DNA of 64,000 nt, from contig NZ_JAKJXE010000001.1 in the NCBI RefSeq assembly GCF_021728295.1, positions 766,553 to 830,552 of the forward strand. Direction: 5' to 3'. This stretch comes from Pseudomonas petrae. Lineage in GTDB: Bacteria > Pseudomonadota > Gammaproteobacteria > Pseudomonadales > Pseudomonadaceae. The position numbers and the translations under genes are program-made. Numbering within the stretch: the first letter of the stretch is position 1; each line of letters opens with the position of its first letter. Under the pieces are notes generated by a model that saw only the letters and a program-made list of their open reading frames with translations, searched no databases and was not told the DNA's origin. Positions 47,694 through 57,436 of the stretch are shown here, in pieces.

Positions 47694-49145
47694 ATGCATC
47701 AAATGACTCTGGCAGAGATCGCTCGCGGACTCGCCGATAAAAAGTTTTCTTCCGAAGAATTGACCCGCAATCTCCTGGCGCGCATCGCCCAGCTGGATCC
47801 GCAGCTCAATAGCTTCATTACCGTCACCGAAGACCTGGCGATCACCCAGGCTCAGGCTGCCGATGTTCGTCGCGCGGCGGGTGAAACCGGCGCGCTGCTG
47901 GGGGCTCCACTGGCGCACAAGGACCTCTTCTGCACCAAGGGCATTCGCACCAGTTGCGCGTCGAAGATGCTCGACAACTTCAAGGCGCCCTACGATGCCA
48001 CCGTGGTTGCCAGGCTCGCCGCCGCCGGCACCGTGACGCTGGGCAAGACCAACATGGACGAATTCGCCATGGGCTCGGCCAACGAATCCAGCCATTACGG
48101 CGCGGTGAAAAACCCTTGGAATCTGCAACACGTCCCGGGCGGCTCGTCCGGTGGTTCCGCGGCGGCGGTTGCCGCACGTCTGCTGCCTGGCGCCACCGGC
48201 ACTGACACCGGCGGTTCCATTCGCCAGCCTGCCGCGCTGACCAACCTGACCGGCCTGAAGCCGACTTATGGTCGCGTATCGCGCTGGGGCATGATCGCCT
48301 ACGCCTCCAGTCTTGATCAGGCTGGCCCGATGGCGCGCACCGCTGAAGACTGCGCGTTGCTGCTGCAAGGCATGGCCGGTTTCGACGTCAACGACTCCAC
48401 CAGCATCGACGAGCCGGTACCCGATTACAGCGCAGGCCTGAATGCCTCGCTGCAAGGCCTGCGCATTGGCGTGCCGAAGGAATACTTCAGCGCAGGTCTC
48501 GACCCGCGCATCGCCGATCTGGTCATGGCCAGCGTCGAGGAGCTGAAAAAGCTCGGCGCGGTAGTCAAGGAAATCAGCCTGCCGAACCTGCAACACGCGA
48601 TCCCGGCTTACTACGTGATCGCGCCGGCCGAGGCTTCTTCCAACCTGTCGCGTTTCGACGGCGTACGCTTCGGCTATCGCTGCGAAGACCCGAAAGACCT
48701 CACCGATCTGTACAAGCGCTCCCGGGGCGAAGGCTTCGGCCCTGAAGTGCAGCGCCGGATTCTCGTTGGTGCCTACGCGCTGTCGGCCGGTTACTACGAC
48801 GCTTACTACTTGCAGGCGCAGAAGATTCGCCGCCTGATCAAGAACGACTTCATGAACGCGTTTGCCGAAGTCGACGTGATCCTCGGCCCGACCACGCCGA
48901 ACCCGGCCTGGAAAATCGGCGCCAAGAACGCCGACCCGATCGCCGAGTACCTGGAAGACTTCTACACCATCACCGCCAACCTCGCGGGCCTGCCGGGCTT
49001 GTCGATGCCTGCCGGTTTCGCCGACGGCCTGCCGGTGGGCGTGCAATTGCTGGCGCCGTATTTCCAGGAAGGCCGCTTGCTGAACGTTGCCCATCAATAT
49101 CAGCAAGTAACCGATTGGCACACCCGCTCGCCGGCTGGCTTCTAA
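47694..49145 (+). CDS. gatA: Asp/Glu-tRNA amidotransferase subunit A
   Basis: The 483-residue amidase releases ammonia from glutamine for GatB. The Ser-cisSer-Lys catalytic set lies in APLAHKDLF and in [15 protein letters not shown] followed by [19 protein letters not shown] is 11 bases before the chosen ATG; an in-frame GTG at 47685 is possible. The stop is 11 bases before gatB. Confidence 0.97.
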   Translation: MHQMTLAEIARGLADKKFSSEELTRNLLARIAQLDPQLNSFITVTEDLAITQAQAADVRRAAGETGALLGAPLAHKDLFCTKGIRTSCASKMLDNFKAPYDATVVARLAAAGTVTLGKTNMDEFAMGSANESSHYGAVKNPWNLQHVPGGSSGGSAAAVAARLLPGATGTDTGGSIRQPAALTNLTGLKPTYGRVSRWGMIAYASSLDQAGPMARTAEDCALLLQGMAGFDVNDSTSIDEPVPDYSAGLNASLQGLRIGVPKEYFSAGLDPRIADLVMASVEELKKLGAVVKEISLPNLQHAIPAYYVIAPAEASSNLSRFDGVRFGYRCEDPKDLTDLYKRSRGEGFGPEVQRRILVGAYALSAGYYDAYYLQAQKIRRLIKNDFMNAFAEVDVILGPTTPNPAWKIGAKNADPIAEYLEDFYTITANLAGLPGLSMPAGFADGLPVGVQLLAPYFQEGRLLNVAHQYQQVTDWHTRSPAGF

Positions 49146-49156
49146 GGAGAAAACAC

Positions 49157-50602
49157 ATGCAATGGGAAGTCGTCATCGGGCTGGAGATTCACACCCAGCT
49201 CACCACCCAATCGAAGATTTTCTCCGGTAGCGCTACTACGTTCGGCTCCGAGCCCAACACTCAGGCCAGCCTCGTCGACCTGGGCATGCCCGGCACATTG
49301 CCGGTGCTGAACAAGGAGGCCGTGCAGATGGCGGTCAAGTTCGGCCTGGCCATCGACGCCGAGATCGGTCAGCACAACGTGTTCGCCCGCAAGAACTACT
49401 TCTACCCCGACCTGCCGAAGGGTTATCAGATCAGCCAAATGGAATTGCCGATCGTTGGCAAAGGCCATCTGGATATCACCCTTGGAGACGGCACCATCAA
49501 GCGCATCGGCGTGACCCGCGCCCACCTTGAAGAGGACGCCGGCAAGAGCCTGCACGAAGACTACAGCGGCATGACCGGCATCGACCTGAACCGCGCCGGG
49601 ACGCCGTTGCTGGAGATCGTTTCCGAACCGGACATGCGTTCGGCAAAAGAAGCAGTCGCCTACGTCAAGGCCATGCACGCGCTGGTTCGCTACCTCGGTA
49701 TCTGCGACGGCAACATGGCGGAAGGCTCGCTGCGCTGCGACTGCAACGTGTCGATTCGCCCGAAAGGCCAGGTCGAGTACGGGACGCGCTGCGAGATCAA
49801 GAACGTCAACTCGTTCCGTTTCATCGAGAAGGCGATCAACAGCGAGATCCAGCGCCAGATCGACCTGATCGAAGACGGCGGCAAGGTCATTCAGCAGACG
49901 CGTCTGTACGACCCGAACACCAACGAAACCCGCGCCATGCGCAGCAAAGAGGAAGCCAACGACTACCGTTACTTCCCCGATCCTGACCTGTTGCCGGTGG
50001 TCATCGAAGACGCGTTCCTGGAGCAGACCCGCGCCACGTTGCCGGAGCTGCCACCGCAGAAGCGCGAGCGCTTCCAGTCGCAGTTCGGCCTGTCGCTGTA
50101 TGACGCCAGCGTGTTGGCGTCCAGCCGCGAACAGGCGGACTTCTTCGAGAAGGTAGTGAGCATTTCCGATGATGCGAAGCTCGCGGCCAACTGGGTGATG
50201 GTTGAGTTGGGTTCGTTGCTGAACAAGCAAGGCGTCGAGATTGACGAGTCGCCGGTCAGCGCTGAACAGTTGGGCGGCATGCTGCTGCGCATCAAGGACA
50301 GCACCATTTCCGGCAAGATCGCGAAGATGGTGTTTGAGGGCATGGCTAATGGGGAAGGCAGCGCCGACGAGATCATCGATCAGCGCGGTCTGAAGCAGGT
50401 TACGGACAGCGGCGCCATCGAGTCGATGCTGGACGACGTCCTGGCCGCCAATGCCGAACAGGTCGAGCAATATCGCGCGGCCGATGAAGCCAAACGCGGC
50501 AAGATGTTCGGCTTCTTCGTTGGGCAAGCGATGAAGGCATCGAAAGGCAAGGCCAACCCGGGCCAGGTCAACGAACTGCTGAAGCGCAAGCTGGAAGGCT
50601 GA
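49157..50602 (+). CDS. gatB: Asp/Glu-tRNA amidotransferase subunit B
   Basis: The 481-residue subunit binds Glu-tRNA(Gln) or Asp-tRNA(Asn), phosphorylates the amino acid and amidates it with ammonia from GatA. The cradle domain (about 1-290) includes [13 protein letters not shown] and [14 protein letters not shown]; the helical and YqeY-like tail follows. AAGGAG lies nine bases before the ATG. Presence of gatCAB implies indirect tRNA amidation for at least Asn or Gln. Confidence 0.97.
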   Translation: MQWEVVIGLEIHTQLTTQSKIFSGSATTFGSEPNTQASLVDLGMPGTLPVLNKEAVQMAVKFGLAIDAEIGQHNVFARKNYFYPDLPKGYQISQMELPIVGKGHLDITLGDGTIKRIGVTRAHLEEDAGKSLHEDYSGMTGIDLNRAGTPLLEIVSEPDMRSAKEAVAYVKAMHALVRYLGICDGNMAEGSLRCDCNVSIRPKGQVEYGTRCEIKNVNSFRFIEKAINSEIQRQIDLIEDGGKVIQQTRLYDPNTNETRAMRSKEEANDYRYFPDPDLLPVVIEDAFLEQTRATLPELPPQKRERFQSQFGLSLYDASVLASSREQADFFEKVVSISDDAKLAANWVMVELGSLLNKQGVEIDESPVSAEQLGGMLLRIKDSTISGKIAKMVFEGMANGEGSADEIIDQRGLKQVTDSGAIESMLDDVLAANAEQVEQYRAADEAKRGKMFGFFVGQAMKASKGKANPGQVNELLKRKLEG

Positions 50603-50637
50603 ATGCAGAACCTGTAGCGCGCTTGCCCCGCGATCGT

Positions 50638-50749
50638 TGATTGTTCCCACGCTCCGCGTGGGAACACCTATCTGGACGCTCTGCGTCTGTTTTGTGACGC
50701 AGAGCGTCACCCTTTGCATTCCCACGCGGAGCGTGGGAACGATCAATCA
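50638..50749. repeat. Composite palindromic intergenic element
   Basis: Outer arms built on TTCCCACGC...GCGTGGGAA (50638-50664 and 50719-50749) are inverted copies, and each is itself a hairpin; inside them GACGCTCTGCGTC (about 50685) faces GACGCAGAGCGTC (about 50696). The element of about 112 bases sits between gatB and the rlpA-like gene and could fold into a cruciform. It is a different family from the REP types A and B. Confidence 0.8.
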
Positions 50750-50776
50750 GAACATTTTCTGTAGGGACCCTCCCCC

Positions 50777-51151
50777 ATGCGGCGAATCCTCGGCGCTTGC
50801 GCCCTGCTCTCTCTGCTGGCCGGCTGCGCCAGTGACGGCATCATTGACCCGCACGGTTACAACGCCACCGGCGGCGCCTCGTACTACGGCTCGCAACATC
50901 ACGGTCAGCGCACCGCCAGCGGTGAACGCTTCGACGCCAATTCCCTGACCGCCGCGCATCGGCAATTGCCGTTCGGCACGCGCGTGCAAGTCACCAATCT
51001 GGGCAACGACCGTAAGGTCATCGTCCGTATCAACGACCGCGGCCCGCACACCCGGGGGCGGCTGATCGATGTGTCACGTGCAGCGGCCGCGCAATTGGGT
51101 ATGCTGCGCAGCGGAACCGCCCAAGTGCGGGTACAAGCCCTCGACGACTGA
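50777..51151 (+). CDS. RlpA-like septal ring lipoprotein, short form
   Basis: The 124-residue product has a lipoprotein signal with lipobox LLAG-Cys17 and a double-psi beta-barrel domain (about 33-120: GGASYYGSQHHGQRTASGE, RVQVTNLGNDRKVIVRINDRG broken for length, then GRLIDVSRAAA). RlpA is a lytic transglycosylase acting on denuded glycan strands; this one lacks the C-terminal SPOR domain that targets the septum. It probably attaches to the outer membrane. Confidence 0.88.
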   Translation: MRRILGACALLSLLAGCASDGIIDPHGYNATGGASYYGSQHHGQRTASGERFDANSLTAAHRQLPFGTRVQVTNLGNDRKVIVRINDRGPHTRGRLIDVSRAAAAQLGMLRSGTAQVRVQALDD

Positions 51152-51187
51152 CTGGTGCCCTGAATTCTCGCCCTAACGAATCTGCCC

Positions 51188-52249
51188 TTGCCCACGCTGA
51201 TCGAGCTGGTCAGCGGCCTGCTGCTGATGATCATCGGCGCGCAACTGTCGGTGCGCGCCGCCGTAGCCCTTGCCGCCCTGCTCAAAACCCGCCCGCTGTT
51301 CCTCGGCCTGACCGTCGTCGCGCTGGGCAGCAGCGCCCCGCAACTGGCGGTCGGGTTGCAAGCGGCGTTCACTGACAGCACCGACATTGCGGTGGGCAGC
51401 GTCATCGGCAGCAATATTTTCAACGTGTTGGTCACGCTGGGGCTGTCCGCCCTGATCATCCCGCTGCGCGTGGCCCGGCAACTGGTGCGCGTTGATCTGC
51501 CGCTGATGATTGCTGCCACCGCCCTGGTCGCGGCGCTGGCGTGGAATGGCGAGCTGAGCGCGCTGGATGGCGTCGTGCTGTTGCTGGGCATGGCGGCGTA
51601 TCTGTTCGTCGTGGTCCGTCAGTTCGCCCACGGGGCGCGGCATGTGGCGAGAACGGACCTTGAGCCGCCCCGGCGCATCTGGCCGTTGCTGGGGCGACTG
51701 GCACTGATGGCCTGCGGCTTGGCGCTGCTGACGTTTGGCAGTCATCTGCTGGTCGGCGCGGCGGTCTCGGTCGCGCAGGATCTAGGGCTGTCGGAACGAG
51801 TAATCGGCCTGACCGTGATCGCTGTCGCAACCTCGCTGCCCGCGCTAATGACGTCGCTGGTTGCGGCATTGCGCGGCGAGCGGGATATCGCAGTGGGCAA
51901 TATCATCGGCAGCAACCTGTTCAACCTGCTGGGCGTGCTCGGCATCACGGCGTTGATTTCCACCGTGCCGTTGTCGATCTCGCCCAATGCGCTGGATTTC
52001 GATTTGCCGGTGATGCTCGGCGTCGCGGCGCTGTGCGTGCCGCTGTTCTATTCAGGGTATCGAATCACCCGGCTGGAGGGGCTGTTGCTGCTCGGTCTTT
52101 ACGCGGTATACGGGCTGCACATCGTTTCGTTTACCACGGGCATGCCACTGGCCGAACGGCTGGAGCGTTTGATGATCCACTACGCGCTGCCGGTGATTGC
52201 GCTGTGCGTTGTGGTGGGTACGGTGCGGGCCTGGCGTCGTCAGCATTGA
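51188..52249 (+). CDS. Calcium/sodium exchanger family (CaCA, YrbG-like) transporter
   Basis: The 353-residue protein has two inverted halves of about five helices each. The ion-binding repeats are recognisable: GSSAPQLAVGLQ and VGSVIGSNIFN in the first half, TSLPALMTSLVA and VGNIIGSNLFN in the second. It exchanges cations (Ca2+, Na+ or H+) across the inner membrane. The start is a TTG with no clear ribosome binding site; the first ATG (51227) would cut the first helix. Confidence 0.88.
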   Translation: MPTLIELVSGLLLMIIGAQLSVRAAVALAALLKTRPLFLGLTVVALGSSAPQLAVGLQAAFTDSTDIAVGSVIGSNIFNVLVTLGLSALIIPLRVARQLVRVDLPLMIAATALVAALAWNGELSALDGVVLLLGMAAYLFVVVRQFAHGARHVARTDLEPPRRIWPLLGRLALMACGLALLTFGSHLLVGAAVSVAQDLGLSERVIGLTVIAVATSLPALMTSLVAALRGERDIAVGNIIGSNLFNLLGVLGITALISTVPLSISPNALDFDLPVMLGVAALCVPLFYSGYRITRLEGLLLLGLYAVYGLHIVSFTTGMPLAERLERLMIHYALPVIALCVVVGTVRAWRRQH

Positions 52250-52261
52250 GCAATCACAAAT

Positions 52262-52349
52262 TGTAGGAGCGCGCTTGCCCGCGATTGCGGTGGATCAGCA
52301 GACGATGCGCCGACTGACGAAATCTATCCGCGGGCAAGCGCGCTCCTAC
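52262..52349. repeat. Paired REP element, type A
   Basis: Inverted copies of GCGCGCTTGCCCGCG (52262-52283 and 52329-52349) lie between two convergent genes. Confidence 0.9.
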
Positions 52350-52358
52350 GGGTCTGGG

Positions 52359-53300
52359 TTAAATCCACCCGCCCCACTGCAGAATGAATATCCCGACATT
52401 GGTCGTGACCGCCGCCGCCAGGGTAGTCATGACGATGATCGACGCGGCCAATTCGTGGTTGCCATTGGCCGCGCGGACCATGACGAAACTGGCGGACGCC
52501 GTCGGCGCGCCGAAGTACAGAAACAGAATCCCCAGCTCCGCATGACGGAAGCCCAGCAGCCATGCCCCCAGCGTGCAAATCAGCGGCAGCCAGACCATCT
52601 TCATCAGGCTCGCGCTGATCGCCAACGTGCCGCTCTCTCGCAACGACCTCAACGACAGCGTGCCGCCGATGCACATCAGCGCCAGCGGCAGGGTCATCTG
52701 GGCCAGGTAGCTGCCAGAGGTGTCGAGCCATTTTGGCAGCGGAATCTGGAAGTAGGCGAACGGCGCCGCGACGACAATGCTGATGATCAGCGGATTGGCC
52801 ATGACGCTCTTGGTGATGCTCCATGGGTCGGACTTGATGACCGGGCTGTAAACCGCCAGCACGACAGTGGACAGGGTGTTGTAGAAAAGAATGACCAACG
52901 CGGCGAGGATCGCACCGAGGGAAATGCCGTAATCGCCATACATGCTCGCGGCCAGGGCGAGGCCGATAACGCCGTTGTTGCCGCGAAACGCCCCTTGGGT
53001 GTAAGTGCCACGCTCGGCAAACGGCACACGGTAAATGGCCCAGCCCCACGACAACACGAAACCCGCCAGCGTGGCGACGATGAAGTAGATCAACACGCCA
53101 GGTTGCAGCGCCGCGTGGAGGTCAGCGTGAATGATCCCCAGAAACAGCAGCGCCGGCATGGTGCAGTTGAACACCAGCGAGGAGGCGGTGTGGATGAAGC
53201 TGTCGTTGATCCAGCCAACGCGCTTGAGCAACACGCCGAGAAACAGCATTGCGAAAACCGGCGCGGTGATGTTCAGGGTTTCCAGAAAGATTGCCAGCAT
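52359..53300 (-). CDS. AEC-family (auxin efflux carrier-like) transporter
   Basis: The 313-residue protein has about ten hydrophobic helices in two halves, typical of the AEC/BASS fold, with FNCTMPALLFLGI in the first half and a conserved FRGNNGVIGLALA. AEC proteins in bacteria export or import small organic acids such as malate or malonate; the substrate here is unknown. REP doublets flank it on both sides. Confidence 0.87.
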   Translation of the reverse strand: MLAIFLETLNITAPVFAMLFLGVLLKRVGWINDSFIHTASSLVFNCTMPALLFLGIIHADLHAALQPGVLIYFIVATLAGFVLSWGWAIYRVPFAERGTYTQGAFRGNNGVIGLALAASMYGDYGISLGAILAALVILFYNTLSTVVLAVYSPVIKSDPWSITKSVMANPLIISIVVAAPFAYFQIPLPKWLDTSGSYLAQMTLPLALMCIGGTLSLRSLRESGTLAISASLMKMVWLPLICTLGAWLLGFRHAELGILFLYFGAPTASASFVMVRAANGNHELAASIIVMTTLAAAVTTNVGIFILQWGGWI

Positions 53301-53432
53301 GCACGCGAAACCCTGAGCCGTCGTTAGGTGGCTAATGATAGGCCAGCGGCGCGGGAAGTGTTACCGGCAATTCAGGTCATCGTACAACCGCTACGTACGT
53401 CATTCAGATCGGAATGGGGGGCGCCGCTAAAC

Positions 53433-53521
53433 TGTAGGAGCGCGCTTGCCCGCGAATGCGTCGTGTCAGTCACCATCAATGTGTTTGAAATACCGAATTC
53501 GCGGGCAAGCGCGCTCCTACA
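53433..53521. repeat. Paired REP element, type A
   Basis: Inverted copies of GCGCGCTTGCCCGCGAA (53433-53456 and 53498-53521), 41 bases apart, lie just after the phoD stop. Confidence 0.9.
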
Positions 53522-53532
53522 GGGGTATTGCG

Positions 53533-55095
53533 TCAGGCCTGGTTGGCAGGCTGCAGCGTCTTCTCAAACACCGAAACCCCGTCCAGATCCCGCAGCGTCA
53601 CGGTCATCTCGCCGCTCTGGCCGTCGATGTTCACCTCACCAAAAAACTGAAACCCGGCGAAGGGCGAGGTGTTCTGCGCCGGCGGAGCCTTCTGGAACAC
53701 CAGCTCAGGCCCGAAGGTCTTGTCCAGGGTATTGGGCCCGAAACTGCCCGCATTGAGCGGTCCTGCGACAAACTCCCAGAACGGGTCGAAATCCTGAAAC
53801 ACCGCCTGATCCGGGTGGTAGTGGTGAGCCGCGCAGTAATGCACATCGGCCGTCAGCCAGACGGTGTCGCGGACCTTCTGCTGGCGCAGGAAGCCCAGCA
53901 GTTCGGCGACCTCCAGTTCGCGGCCTTTTGGCGCGCCATTATCGGTGTTGGCGACGGCCTCCCATCGCATCACGCCAGGGCTGATCTCGCCGTCGGGTAC
54001 ACCGAGGCCGATGGGCATGTCGGCGGCAATGACTTTCCACTGGGCGCCAGAAGCTTGAAGTTCGCGCTTGAGCCAGTCCAGTTGCTCGCGGCCCAGGAAG
54101 GCGGTGGTCGGCCCGGGCTTGTCGGCCAGATTGGCGTCGTTGCCATCACGGTAGCTGCGCATGTCGAGCACGAACACGTCCAGCATCGGGCCGTAACTGA
54201 TCTTGCGATACACCCGCCCGCCGTTGTCGGCGCTCTGCAGGCGCATCGGCGCGTATTCGAGGAACGCCTGACGCCCGCGCGCCGCCAACACCTGGATGTC
54301 CTTGACCTTGTAGCGGTCGTCGAGCTGCTTGCTCGGCGACCAGTTGTTGGTCACTTCGTGGTCATCCCACTGCCAGATCTGCGGGACCTCGGCGTTGAAG
54401 CGCCGCAGGTTCTCGTCCATCAGGTTGTAGCGGTAGGCGCCGCGGTATTCGTCGAGGGTTTCGGCGACCTTGCTCTTCTCTTCGGTGGTGATGTTGCGCC
54501 AGACGCGTCCGCCTTCGGTGACCACTTCGGCGGGCACCGGGCCGTCCGCGTAAATGGTGTCGCCGCTGTGGATGAAGAAGTCCGGCAAGCGCAGACGCAT
54601 GGCTTCATAGATGCGCATGCCGCCGATCTCGGGGTTGATGCCGAAGCCCTGACCGACGGTGTCGCCACTCCAGACGAAGCGGATGTTGCGGCGATTGACC
54701 GGCACGCTGCGCAGGTGGCCGAACCAGGGTTCGCTGGCGACGCCGGTTTGCGCGTCTTCGAAGAACACGCGGTAGAAGATGGCTTGATCCGCCGGAAAGC
54801 CAGTCAGTTCGACGCGCGCGGTGAAGTCAGTGCGTTGGTCGGCGAGCAGCGAAACCGTGCGGCGCGGTTGGGTGAACATGCTGCGGGTGTCCCATTCGAC
54901 CACCATGCGCGCAGGCCGATCGCTGCGACTCCAGACCATGGCGCGGTCGCCGAGCACGTCGCCGGACTGCACGCCGTCGGTCATCTTCGGGCGATCCTTG
55001 ACCGAAGCAATGACCGCCGGCGCAAGCCCCGGCAACAACAAGCCAGCACCAGCGGCCTGGATGATACGGCGGCGAGTCAGGTCGAACCGGGACAT
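53533..55095 (-). CDS. phoD: PhoD-like alkaline phosphatase/phosphodiesterase
   Basis: The 520-residue enzyme has a twin-arginine signal (TRRRIIQAAG, residues 7-16), so it is exported folded by the Tat system. The catalytic domain carries VWSGDTVGQG, FFIHSGDTIYADG, WDDHEVTNNW and TADVHYCAAHHY, which supply the iron/calcium-site residues of PhoD phosphatases. It would free phosphate from esters outside the cytoplasm. A strong GAGGAGG precedes the ATG at 55095. Confidence 0.93.
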   Translation of the reverse strand: MSRFDLTRRRIIQAAGAGLLLPGLAPAVIASVKDRPKMTDGVQSGDVLGDRAMVWSRSDRPARMVVEWDTRSMFTQPRRTVSLLADQRTDFTARVELTGFPADQAIFYRVFFEDAQTGVASEPWFGHLRSVPVNRRNIRFVWSGDTVGQGFGINPEIGGMRIYEAMRLRLPDFFIHSGDTIYADGPVPAEVVTEGGRVWRNITTEEKSKVAETLDEYRGAYRYNLMDENLRRFNAEVPQIWQWDDHEVTNNWSPSKQLDDRYKVKDIQVLAARGRQAFLEYAPMRLQSADNGGRVYRKISYGPMLDVFVLDMRSYRDGNDANLADKPGPTTAFLGREQLDWLKRELQASGAQWKVIAADMPIGLGVPDGEISPGVMRWEAVANTDNGAPKGRELEVAELLGFLRQQKVRDTVWLTADVHYCAAHHYHPDQAVFQDFDPFWEFVAGPLNAGSFGPNTLDKTFGPELVFQKAPPAQNTSPFAGFQFFGEVNIDGQSGEMTVTLRDLDGVSVFEKTLQPANQA

Positions 55096-55190
55096 GTTTA
55101 TCCTCCTCAAGGAAATGCCAAAAGGAGGACGCTAGCAGCGGATTGTTTGCGGGAGATGACAGGGAACTGGATGGCGGGCTTAACGCAAAC

Positions 55191-55664
55191 CTGCAGGAGC
55201 GCGCTTGCCCGCGAAGAGACCGGTACATCCGACACCTCTTCAGCGCCAGGCATATCGCATTCGCGGGCAAGCGCGCTCCTACAATGATCGCGTTCGGGAG
55301 GTGGTTATCCGTCGATCACACTGTGCGCGTTCGGCGAATAATCCTGCGCCTAACGCGGTCCCTGCAGGAGCGCGCTTGCCCGCGAAGAGGCCGGTACATC
55401 CGACACATCTCCGCATGCAGGACAACGCACACTGTAGGACCGGCTTTAGCCGGGAAGGCATCTGGCGTCACACCGCAAATGTGATGGCGCACACACCGCC
55501 CTCTTCCCGGCTGAAGCCGGTCCTACCAAAAGCATCGCGTTCATCCAGGGGGACCGGCTGGAGCCCAACCTGTAGGACCGGCTTTAGCCGGGAAGGCGTC
55601 GGCATTCACACCAGAAATCTGATGGCGAACACACCGCCCTCTTCCCGGCTGAAGCCGGTCCTAC
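55191..55664. repeat. Long mixed REP array, types A and B
   Basis: Type A units occur at about 55191-55214, 55261-55283 and 55363-55386; type B units at about 55432, 55502, 55570 and 55640, alternating in orientation. The first and third type A units share 41 of 42 bases with each other, and the third is identical over 42 bases to the inverse of 37519-37561. The array fills the 585 bases between phoD and fruA. Confidence 0.9.
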
Positions 55665-55680
55665 ATGAAAACGCCAGCGG

Positions 55681-57420
55681 TCAGGCGCCGGCGGGCACCG
55701 CATCGAGTTCTGCCGTTTCAGGCCGCTTCAGCATCGCGTACAACACGCCGGTCACGACGCTGCCAGCCACGATCGCCAGCAAATACAGCAACGCATGGTT
55801 GATCGCATTCGGGATGAGCAGTACGAACAACCCGCCGTGGGGGGCCATCAGTTTGCAGCCGAAGAACATCGACAGCGCACCCGTCAGGGCGCCTCCAACA
55901 ATGCTCGCCGGAATCACCCGAAGCGGGTCTTTCGCCGCAAACGGGATCGCACCTTCGGAGATAAAGCACAGACCCAGCACGAATGCCGCCTTGCCCGCCT
56001 CACGCTCACTCTGGGCAAACTTGCGCCGGGCGATCAATGCCGCGATGCCCATGCCGATCGGCGGCACCATGCCGGCCGCCATCGTTGCTGCCATCGGAGC
56101 GCCGCTGCTCGAGGCCAGCAAGCCCACCGAAAACGCATACGACGCCTTGTTGATCGGCCCACCCAGGTCCACGCACATCATCGCGCCCAGCAGCACGCCG
56201 AGCAGCACCGCGTTGGCCGTGCCCATGGTGTCCAGGAAGTGGGTCAGCCCTTCGAGCATGCCGGCGACCGGCTTGCCCACCACGTAGATCATCACCAGAC
56301 CGGTGAACAGGCTCGCCAGCAGCGGAATGATCAGAATCGGTTTGAGCGCTTCGACACTCGCCGGCAGCTTCGCGTAGCGATTCACCGCCCAGGCGCTGTA
56401 GCCCGCAAGAAACCCGGCGATGATCCCGCCAATAAAGCCAGCGCCCAAGGTGCTCGCCAGCAGACCACCAATCATCCCCGGCGCAAGGCCCGGACGGTCG
56501 GCAATGGAATACGCGATATAACCGGCCAGCAACGGCACCATCAGCTGGAACGCTGCGCCCGCGCCGATCTGTTTCAGCGCTGCCGCCAGTGTCCCCGGTT
56601 CCTCTGCCGCGTGAATGCCGAACACGAACGACAGCGCAATGAGCAAACCGCCCGCCACCACCATCGGCAGCATGAACGACACGCCGGTGAGCAGGTGTTT
56701 GTAGACGCCGGTCTTCTCCTTCTTGGAGGACGCCTTGGATGTCGAAGCCGTGGACTCGACCTCTGCCTCCGCCAGCGCTTTTTTCAGCGTCGTTTCAGCT
56801 TGCTTGAGCGCAATACCGGTGCCGCAGCGATAGATGCGCTTGCCGGCGAAACGCTCGGTGGCGACTTCGATATCACACGCCAGCAACACGACGTCGGCGT
56901 CGGCAATGGCCTGGGCGCTGAGCGGATTACGCGCACCGACCGAGCCCTGGGTCTCCACCTGCAGGTCATACCCGAGTTTTTTCGCCGCCTGCTGAATCGC
57001 CTCGGCCGCCATAAAGGTGTGGGCGACGCCGGTCGGGCACGCCGTCACCGCCACCAGACGCGGCTGCGCGCCGGGAGAAGCCGCCGCAGCCGAAGTCGCA
57101 GAGGTCGCGGTGTGCTCGGTGGCCAGCGCCGCCGCTGAACGCAAAAAGCCATCGGCATCCTGCAACGCTTGCGCGGGCGTGGCCTGATACAGGCGCTTGC
57201 CGGAGAAGCGCGCCAGGTCCAGCGCGCCAGTGTTGACCACCAGCACCCAGTCCGCCGCTTCGATGTCACTTGGCGACAGTTGCTTCTCGGGATGGCGCGA
57301 ATCGTGGATCTCGACGCTGGTGCTCCACCCCTGGCGCTGGGCCGCCGCGTCCAGCAGACGGGCACTGAGGACGCTGCTGATTTTGCCGTTCGGACAGGCC
57401 GTAACGATGGCTAACTTCAT
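55681..57420 (-). CDS. fruA: Fructose-specific PTS enzyme IIB'BC
   Basis: The 579-residue membrane component imports fructose as fructose 1-phosphate. An EIIB'-like domain (1 to about 98, ACPNG with Cys9) precedes the active EIIB domain (about 120-215, phosphoacceptor Cys128 in TACPTGVAHTF) and the EIIC channel (about 240-565, with ISEGAIPFAAKDP). GAGGA six bases upstream selects the ATG at 57420. It is the last gene of fruBKA. Confidence 0.95.
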   Translation of the reverse strand: MKLAIVTACPNGKISSVLSARLLDAAAQRQGWSTSVEIHDSRHPEKQLSPSDIEAADWVLVVNTGALDLARFSGKRLYQATPAQALQDADGFLRSAAALATEHTATSATSAAAASPGAQPRLVAVTACPTGVAHTFMAAEAIQQAAKKLGYDLQVETQGSVGARNPLSAQAIADADVVLLACDIEVATERFAGKRIYRCGTGIALKQAETTLKKALAEAEVESTASTSKASSKKEKTGVYKHLLTGVSFMLPMVVAGGLLIALSFVFGIHAAEEPGTLAAALKQIGAGAAFQLMVPLLAGYIAYSIADRPGLAPGMIGGLLASTLGAGFIGGIIAGFLAGYSAWAVNRYAKLPASVEALKPILIIPLLASLFTGLVMIYVVGKPVAGMLEGLTHFLDTMGTANAVLLGVLLGAMMCVDLGGPINKASYAFSVGLLASSSGAPMAATMAAGMVPPIGMGIAALIARRKFAQSEREAGKAAFVLGLCFISEGAIPFAAKDPLRVIPASIVGGALTGALSMFFGCKLMAPHGGLFVLLIPNAINHALLYLLAIVAGSVVTGVLYAMLKRPETAELDAVPAGA

Positions 57421-57436
57421 CACACTTCCTCTCTTG

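Noticed and set aside
55151..55172. A Pho box upstream of phoD
   Set aside because: Only one half-site, CTGTCAT on the minus strand at 55156-55162, is visible; the 11-base-spaced partner does not match, so PhoB control is not supported by sequence.
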